From assembly GCA_039029935.1 (NCBI GenBank), contig JBCCFC010000582.1:1-8382 (forward strand): a stretch of DNA of 8,382 nucleotides. The letters are read 5' to 3'. Both the position numbers and the translations under genes were made by a program. Position 1 is the stretch's first letter; the number at the start of each line of letters is the position of its first letter. Below the pieces are notes generated by a model that saw only the letters and a list, made by a program, of their open reading frames with translations, ran no database searches and was not told the DNA's origin. Shown here in pieces: positions 1 through 3,878 of the stretch. The DNA comes from G039029935 sp039029935. GTDB lineage: Bacteria; Chloroflexota; Anaerolineae; Caldilineales; Caldilineaceae.

Positions 1-161
1 AAAGGCTCGTCGTCATCAGGGTGGCGCTCGACCTCTTCGTCTTTCGGCCCGAGACCGCGAATGGCCGGCACGTCAGGCGGCGCGGGCAGGTAATCAATAA
101 CAGCGTCGAGCAGCGCCTGCACACCCTTGTTCTTGAAGGCCGTGCCGCACAGCACCGGCAC
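1..161 (-). CDS. fusA: Elongation factor G, internal fragment (partial at both ends)
   Basis: Read on the minus strand from about 161 to 1, this stretch is an uninterrupted frame of about 53 codons that matches EF-G around the end of the GTPase (G/G') domain and the start of domain II. Recognisable blocks are CGTAFKNKGVQ, then LLDAVIDYLPAPPDVPAI, and then DDDEPF at the window edge; E. coli EF-G has closely matching blocks in the same order (comparison from memory). EF-G is the cytosolic translocase GTPase of translation. The fragment runs off position 1, and its upstream homology stops near 161-168, where a different gene begins on the other strand. GC is about 64% by count (103 of 160), against about 54% in the next 180 bases. 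It is not an intact gene here. It could be an assembly chimera, a rearrangement breakpoint or a relic. Identity is near certain; its biological presence here is doubtful. Confidence 0.9.
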   Translation of the reverse strand, partial: MPVLCGTAFKNKGVQALLDAVIDYLPAPPDVPAIRGLGPKDEEVERHPDDDEP

Positions 162-167
162 ATCTCT

Positions 168-611
168 ATGCAGGCCAGCCCAATGCAGACTGTGCCGGGT
201 GAGACAGTCTTCTACAACATCTCTGGTCGTAACAACAGCCGTGACGTGATCGAGAACGCCATGCTCTCTGCAACGTTACCAGCCAACACGACCTTTGATG
301 CAGCAAGCAGCACCGAGGGTTGGATGTTAAGCGGTAGCCGTGCAGCCAACCAAGATGTCTATGTCATCAACATTGGTAATGTGCCGCCAGGCGGGCTGAT
401 GCAAGCTGTGTTTGCCGTTGTGGTGAGCGAAGAGGCCACAGAATCCATCGCTGCACCAACCGTGAGCTTGAACGCAGACGATGGTGTTACGACCCAAGTG
501 CCAGCCGCTGTCGGGAATAATGTGACCATCTTGACGCCAACCGGGTTGGATGTGATTGATGAGCCAGGCCAAGCAAGTCAACAGTACTTCTTGCCATTTG
601 TTGTCCGCTAG
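168..611 (+). CDS. DUF11-type extracellular repeat protein, C-terminal fragment
   Basis: About 147 residues survive of what was probably a much longer surface or secreted protein. The first part, GETVFYNISGRNNS followed by LPANTTF and a late hydrophobic strand, follows the DUF11 'conserved repeat' pattern (strand, N-N-S/G turn, L-P-A-x-T-x-F), a beta-sandwich domain of cell-surface proteins. A low-complexity linker leads to the C-terminus QQYFLPFVVR. The reading frame stays open upstream to 21, but that extension is antisense to EF-G and is not real protein. ATG codons at 168 and 183 lack a ribosome binding site and a signal peptide, so I treat the gene as truncated at the junction near 161-168 rather than as starting there. 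The tail FLPFVVR-stop closely matches the tail of the peptidase at 3879-6386, which suggests a shared export or anchoring route. The function of the full protein is unknown. Confidence 0.7.
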   Translation: MQASPMQTVPGETVFYNISGRNNSRDVIENAMLSATLPANTTFDAASSTEGWMLSGSRAANQDVYVINIGNVPPGGLMQAVFAVVVSEEATESIAAPTVSLNADDGVTTQVPAAVGNNVTILTPTGLDVIDEPGQASQQYFLPFVVR

Positions 612-632
612 ACGGTGGAAAGTTGATTGGTT

Positions 633-655
633 GCTGTCACCGAAGTGGTGATAGC
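633..655 (+). terminator. Hairpin 22 nt after the DUF11 fragment, possible terminator
   Basis: The arms GCTGTCACC and GGTGATAGC form 9 pairs including one G-T wobble around the loop GAAGT. It lies 21 nt past the TAG stop at 609-611, where a transcript end is expected, but no T-run follows. It could stabilise a 3' end rather than act as an intrinsic terminator. Confidence 0.4.
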
Positions 656-703
656 GTATCATAGACTTAGCTGTTATGCTGCGTGAGGTTACAATTGCGA
701 ATT

Positions 704-776
704 TTGGACCTTTGGGTGGTGGGTATCGAGTCTCGCTTGTAGACATAGTGTTTGTGTTCACCGCCCGAAGGCCCAA
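704..776 (+). other. Long imperfect stem-loop, candidate structured RNA
   Basis: Positions 704-721 pair with 759-776 at 17 of 18 positions: 15 Watson-Crick pairs and two G-U wobbles as plus-strand RNA (T713-G767 and T717-G763), plus one A-C mismatch (708/772). The loop is 37 nt (722-758). On the minus strand the two wobbles become A-C mismatches, so the fold favours a plus-strand transcript. There is no T-run after it and no family I recognise. It may be a structured RNA, a decayed inverted repeat or a 3' UTR element. Confidence 0.4.
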
Positions 777-838
777 CCAACGCAATGACGAGCCGTATGT
801 TGTGGCCCCGTGCAGGATAGCCGGATAAACTTGGTCAA

Positions 839-897
839 CCAAAAAGGGGATTGAAAACGATGTGTGAATTGCACATCGTTTTCAATCCCCTTTTTGG
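839..897. terminator. Perfect 26-bp hairpin with 7-nt loop, probable bidirectional terminator
   Basis: Left arm 839-864 and right arm 872-897 are exact reverse complements around the loop TGAATTG. The arms begin CCAAAAAGGGG and end CCCCTTTTTGG, so a T5 tract follows a G/C block on either strand, as in a bidirectional intrinsic terminator. No gene borders it closely on either side: the nearest upstream stop is at 611 and the next start at 1198. The stem is longer than most intrinsic terminators, so a palindromic mobile or REP-like element is also possible. Confidence 0.55.
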
Positions 898-912
898 CTG
901 AATAGGAAAGTA

Positions 913-1024
913 TAAAGCCAGTAACACAGATTGGTTATCTGTGGCGCAGGTAGCCAACCTGCGATACTTAAAGCCAGTAACACAGATTGGTTATCTGTGG
1001 CGCAGGTAGCCAACCTGCGATACT
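913..1024. repeat. Two exact 56-bp tandem repeats, each with twin hairpins (REP/BIME-like)
   Basis: Unit 1 (913-968) and unit 2 (969-1024) are identical base for base. Each unit holds two 19-nt hairpins separated by one G: CACAGAT-TGGTT-ATCTGTG (925-943 and 981-999) and CGCAGGT-AGCCA-ACCTGCG (945-963 and 1001-1019). The second hairpin, read as its reverse complement, equals the first at 14 of 19 positions. The five differences are all transitions, and four of them form two compensatory base-pair swaps. The arrangement of inverted hairpin pairs in tandem resembles the BIME organisation of REP elements. No transposase is in the window. Family assignment is inference. Confidence 0.95.
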
Positions 1025-1106
1025 GTCCTTGGTTCATCATAAACACTAACTTTTCAGTTCGCAGTCTCGTCATTCAACACTGTGAATAACACCACCCTTC
1101 ACACGC

Positions 1107-1134
1107 TTGTCAAATTCAAGCTCTATGCTACAAT
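1107..1134 (+). promoter_or_regulatory. Sigma-70-type promoter for the DUF1330-DAO-PhyH operon
   Basis: TTGTCA (1107-1112) lies 16 bp before TACAAT (1129-1134); each hexamer matches 5 of 6 consensus bases, and TG one base before the -10 gives an extended -10. Transcription would start near 1140, leaving a leader of about 58 nt. The position, directly upstream of the first operon gene, fits well. Confidence 0.6.
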
Positions 1135-1180
1135 ATCTCAAATGTGTCTAAACAGAAATGACCGCTTATTTGCGGTTCCA

Positions 1181-1190
1181 TACAAGGAGA
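1181..1190 (+). promoter_or_regulatory. Ribosome binding site of the DUF1330 gene
   Basis: TACAAGGAGA stands 7 nt before the ATG at 1198. The identical 10-mer occurs before the PhyH gene (2891-2900), which supports both starts and shows strong Shine-Dalgarno use in this genome. Confidence 0.8.
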
Positions 1191-1197
1191 GAACCTA

Positions 1198-1497
1198 ATG
1201 GCAAGTTATGTGATTGCAAGGGTCAACGTGACTGACATGGAGCAATACAAAGAGTATATGAAGTTGACACCAGATGCCATCGCCAAATATGGTGGCAAGT
1301 TTATTGCGCGTGGTCATAACACGGTGACGCTGGAGGGGCCAGAGGAGACCGACCGCGTTGTCGTTGTCGAGTTCCCCAGCTTTGAACAAGCACAGGCATT
1401 TTATCATTCACCAGAATATGGTGAGGCCAAATTGAAGCGTGAGGGGGCTGCCACGGCACAGTTTATTGCCGTGCAGGGCGTTGACGAAGTGCAATAA
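1198..1497 (+). CDS. DUF1330 family protein
   Basis: This 99-residue cytosolic protein fits DUF1330, a small ferredoxin-like fold (dimeric alpha/beta barrel) family. Features seen are the opening strand YVIARVNVTD, the YKEYM helix, the KYGGKFIARG turn and strand near residues 30-40, VVVVEFPSFEQAQAFYHSPEY near 52-72, and a final strand FIAVQGV. Length and motif order match the family, so it looks complete. The start is fixed by the strong ribosome binding site 7 nt upstream. It is the first gene of a tight operon: its TAA is followed by one base and then the ATG of the oxidoreductase, implying translational coupling. DUF1330 proteins have no settled reaction. Relatives of the fold include monooxygenases and small-molecule-binding proteins, so a role in handling the oxidoreductase's substrate or product is a guess from context. 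Confidence 0.85.
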   Translation: MASYVIARVNVTDMEQYKEYMKLTPDAIAKYGGKFIARGHNTVTLEGPEETDRVVVVEFPSFEQAQAFYHSPEYGEAKLKREGAATAQFIAVQGVDEVQ

Positions 1498-1498
1498 C

Positions 1499-2890
1499 AT
1501 GAACCAGAAGTCAGCCGATGTTGTCATCTGCGGGGCGGGCATTGCGGGTGTTGCTACCGCCTATTATCTGGCACAGCAACAGGGCATTCATAACGTCCTT
1601 ATCATCGACAAGCATCCACCGTTGATGCAAACGACGGCCAAGTCGGGTGAAAATTACCGCAATTGGTGGCCGAGCAATGTCATGGCCCAATTCATGAACC
1701 GTAGCATCGTCTTGATGGATGCATTGGCCGATCAATCCGGCAACGTCTTCAACATGGAGCGGCGGGGTTATGTCTATGTTTCCTGTAATTCGGGGATGGA
1801 CATTCACGGATACATCGACCATCACCGCCAGCTTGATATTGGTCCTATCCGTACCCATGCTGGTGTTGATGGACGGGACACGCTGTATACGCCACCGACC
1901 AATCAAGGCTACAAAAACGAGCCGGATGGCGCAGATATTTTGGTCAATAGCGAGTTGATTCAGCAGGTGTTTCCACACTTGACGCATGATGCCCAAGTGG
2001 TGATTCATGCACGGCAGGGTGGGGCAATCAGCGCACAGCAGTTGGGTGTGTACATGCTTGATGAGGCCAAAACACTCGGTGTCCAAGAGGTACGTGGTGA
2101 AGTTGTGGCGATTCTACATGATGCACAGGGTGTCAGTGCTGTTGATGTGGTCGTTGATGGTATGCGTGAACGCATTGAAACACGCGCCTTTGTCAACGCC
2201 GCAGGACCATTTGCGTCCCACATCGCCGCCATGCTAGACATTGACCTGCCCATGTCATCCGTTTTGCAGCAAAAGATTGCCATCCGCGATGTGCATAGCG
2301 TCATCCCACGCAATGCCCCCTTCACCATTTTTATGGATTCACAACACTTGGAGTGGTCCGATCAAGAGCGGGCAGAGCTAGCTAGCGATAGTGTACTGAG
2401 CCACTTGTTGGATGAATTCCCTGGTGGGTTGCACATCAAACCAGAAGGTGGCGAGGACAGTGAGTGGATTAAACTGGGCTGGGCCATCAACCGCACACCG
2501 GAAGATCCATTGTGGGAGCCACCTATCATGGAGGAGTTTCCCGACTTGATGTTGCGGGGCGCCAGCCGACTCGTGCCAGGATTACGCCACTACGTTGAGC
2601 GACTACCCAAGCCAGTCGTCCACTATGCGGGGTACTATCCACGTACCGAAGAAAACCTGCCGCTAATTGGGCCGATGGACCCACTGGGCAATATCAAAGG
2701 AGTCTTTATCGTCGGCGCACTCTCTGGTTTTGGCACAATGGCGGGCTGTGCAGCGGGTGAGTTGGCGGCGGCGTGGGTTGCTGGTCAAACAGAGATGCCC
2801 AGCTATACCAAACCACTGTCGCTGGCTCGTTATGATGAACCGGGCTATCTGGATTCGATTTTGGGGACACAACTCGACGGTCAACTATAA
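1499..2890 (+). CDS. FAD-dependent oxidoreductase, DAO family (sarcosine/dimethylglycine oxidase-like)
   Basis: A 463-residue flavoenzyme of the DAO superfamily, which oxidises C-N bonds of amino acids and N-methylated amines using FAD. Visible features are the Rossmann motif CGAGIAG (11-17) after a short N-terminal strand, an acidic D37 closing the beta-alpha-beta unit (LIID), GENYRNWW (50-57) where DAO enzymes place a flavin-proximal loop, VNAAGPFAS (232-240), and the C-terminal FAD block YPRTEENLPLIGP (380-392) with GALSGFGTMAG (406-416). There is no C-terminal GcvT or folate-binding domain, so it is oxidase/dehydrogenase-sized rather than a full dimethylglycine dehydrogenase. I chose the ATG at 1499, one base after the upstream stop; the frame extends to 1439, but that overlaps the DUF1330 gene. 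It has no strong ribosome site of its own, consistent with coupling. The substrate is unknown; methylated amines are suggested by context only. Confidence 0.85.
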   Translation: MNQKSADVVICGAGIAGVATAYYLAQQQGIHNVLIIDKHPPLMQTTAKSGENYRNWWPSNVMAQFMNRSIVLMDALADQSGNVFNMERRGYVYVSCNSGMDIHGYIDHHRQLDIGPIRTHAGVDGRDTLYTPPTNQGYKNEPDGADILVNSELIQQVFPHLTHDAQVVIHARQGGAISAQQLGVYMLDEAKTLGVQEVRGEVVAILHDAQGVSAVDVVVDGMRERIETRAFVNAAGPFASHIAAMLDIDLPMSSVLQQKIAIRDVHSVIPRNAPFTIFMDSQHLEWSDQERAELASDSVLSHLLDEFPGGLHIKPEGGEDSEWIKLGWAINRTPEDPLWEPPIMEEFPDLMLRGASRLVPGLRHYVERLPKPVVHYAGYYPRTEENLPLIGPMDPLGNIKGVFIVGALSGFGTMAGCAAGELAAAWVAGQTEMPSYTKPLSLARYDEPGYLDSILGTQLDGQL

Positions 2891-2900
2891 TACAAGGAGA
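2891..2900 (+). promoter_or_regulatory. Ribosome binding site of the PhyH gene
   Basis: TACAAGGAGA lies 8 nt before the ATG at 2909, in the 18-bp gap after the oxidoreductase stop. It favours that ATG over the second ATG directly after it. Confidence 0.8.
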
Positions 2901-2908
2901 AAATCAAG

Positions 2909-3742
2909 ATGATGGATACAACACCACAATTTCAAGCGGTTCCTGATGATGTAACCAGTGTCGAGCGCGACCTGCGTTTTCATCCTAGTACGGTGACGAA
3001 CCCGCAGGCATTAACAGCAGCGCAAGTTGCCGCGTATAACGAGGATGGCTACGTCAAAGGTATTCGCATTTTTGATGAAGCCGAAGCCGATGACAACCGC
3101 CGATATTTTGACGCGTTGCTAGCAGAGGTCATGGCACAAGGGGGAGACAGCTACTCGATTAGCACGGCGCATTTGACGTATGGCCGTGTCTATGACTTGA
3201 TTACACACCCGAAGATTGTTGCTCATGTCAAGGACATTCTTGGCGATAATGTCATCGGCTGGGGATCGCATTATTTCTGCAAAATGCCCCGTGATGGAAA
3301 GACGGTTTCATGGCATCAGGACGCCAGCTTTTGGCCCATGTCACCATCAAAGACCGTAACGGTGTGGCTCGCCATTGACAATGCTGACACTGAGAATGCC
3401 TGTATGCGTTTCTTGGCCGGGTCACACAACTATGGACACTTGACTTACATGTTGAGCGAGGAAGACGAAAACAATGTGCTGAACCAGACAGTTGTGGATG
3501 CCGAGCAATATGGCACACGTGTTTATGATGAACTCAATGCAGGTGAAATGTCGATGCACAGTGATTTGCTTCTGCATGGCTCTGATGCCAACGCCTCTGA
3601 GCGTCGCCGCTGTGGATTGACGTTGCGGTATTGTGCCGCCGATGTCCGTGCGGAGATGGATTGGAATCTAAAAGGCGTGATTGTATCGGGTGAGGATGTG
3701 AGTGGACATTGGGCAAACCCTTTACGGCCAGAAAGAGATTAG
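2909..3742 (+). CDS. Phytanoyl-CoA dioxygenase (PhyH) family Fe(II)/2-oxoglutarate oxygenase
   Basis: A 277-residue cytosolic non-heme iron oxygenase of the PhyH family, which couples 2-oxoglutarate decarboxylation to hydroxylation of a substrate. The N-terminal YNEDGYVKG (about 43-51) is the usual family opening. The iron-binding facial triad is H136-x-D138 (SWHQDASFWP) with distal H223 (LLHGS), and an arginine among R232-R234 in ERRRCGLTLRY would bind the 2-oxoglutarate carboxylate. The ENACMRFLAGSH stretch (162-173) is the expected core strand and turn. The aspartate in HxD argues for hydroxylation rather than SyrB2-type halogenation, which has alanine there. Length is normal. It is the last gene of the operon, 18 bp after the flavoprotein, with its own strong ribosome site. 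PhyH is a broad family (phytanoyl-CoA, ectoine and phosphonate hydroxylases), so the substrate cannot be named; an N-methyl or osmolyte compound is inferred from neighbours. Confidence 0.88.
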   Translation: MMDTTPQFQAVPDDVTSVERDLRFHPSTVTNPQALTAAQVAAYNEDGYVKGIRIFDEAEADDNRRYFDALLAEVMAQGGDSYSISTAHLTYGRVYDLITHPKIVAHVKDILGDNVIGWGSHYFCKMPRDGKTVSWHQDASFWPMSPSKTVTVWLAIDNADTENACMRFLAGSHNYGHLTYMLSEEDENNVLNQTVVDAEQYGTRVYDELNAGEMSMHSDLLLHGSDANASERRRCGLTLRYCAADVRAEMDWNLKGVIVSGEDVSGHWANPLRPERD

Positions 3743-3754
3743 TGTGGGTAGCTT

Positions 3755-3783
3755 GAGGCACAGATTAATTTGTTCTGTGCCTC
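3755..3783 (+). terminator. Hairpin ending the DUF1330-DAO-PhyH operon
   Basis: A 10-bp perfect stem, GAGGCACAGA (3755-3764) with TCTGTGCCTC (3774-3783), has a 9-nt loop and begins 12 nt after the PhyH stop. No T-run follows. It lies between convergent genes; a smaller hairpin TCTGGT-TTG-ACCAGA (3823-3837) is the only other structure I see before the stop of the peptidase at 3879, and might serve that gene. Confidence 0.5.
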
Positions 3784-3878
3784 CGTCATGTTATTTGACC
3801 AACAATTCCACATATTCGAGATCTGGTTTGACCAGAGCCGCCTCAAATAGTCTATTTTCACCTGTGTTACAATTCTTC

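Larger units (their letters stand above)
612..1197. other. Gene-free, hairpin-rich intergenic region
   Basis: These 586 bases contain no frame I can support as a gene; minus-strand open frames here are short, match no family I know and cross the inverted repeats. In order the region holds a 9-bp hairpin (633-655), an 18-position imperfect stem with a 37-nt loop (704-776), a perfect 26-bp hairpin (839-897), two exact 56-bp tandem repeats with two hairpins each (913-1024), and a promoter (1107-1134). The predicted 5' leader of the next operon also holds a small hairpin, ACCGC-TTATTT-GCGGT (1161-1176), just upstream of the ribosome binding site. I see nothing distinctive in 1025-1106. Confidence 0.8.

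Noticed and set aside
21..611. A 196-residue plus-strand frame as one intact gene
   Set aside because: Its first 47 or so residues are antisense to an EF-G fragment and do not look like a signal peptide or a DUF11 domain; only the part after the junction is credible.
590..611. LPXTG-type sortase signal at the DUF11 tail
   Set aside because: LPFVVR lacks the TG and the following hydrophobic helix and positive tail that a sortase signal needs.
625..640. GATTGGTT near 625 as a decayed copy of the repeat hairpin
   Set aside because: Only 8 bases match cleanly, and the overlapping stem (633-655) uses different pairing, so chance is adequate.
327..842. Minus-strand 171-residue frame
   Set aside because: It overlaps the DUF11 coding region and the 704-776 stem, has no recognisable domain and is rich in His, Trp and Cys, as antisense frames are.
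913..1024. CRISPR array
   Set aside because: The two units are directly abutting and identical throughout, with no spacers and no cas genes.
882..1073. Minus-strand 63-residue frame
   Set aside because: It consists mostly of the 56-bp tandem repeats translated antisense, with no good ribosome site.
1439..1498. Upstream start for the DAO oxidoreductase
   Set aside because: It would overlap the DUF1330 gene by 59 bases and add a non-conserved leader; the ATG at 1499 sits just before the Rossmann fold.
2909..3742. SyrB2-like halogenase instead of a hydroxylase
   Set aside because: The iron motif is H136-Q-D138; halogenases of that type have a small residue such as alanine in place of the aspartate.
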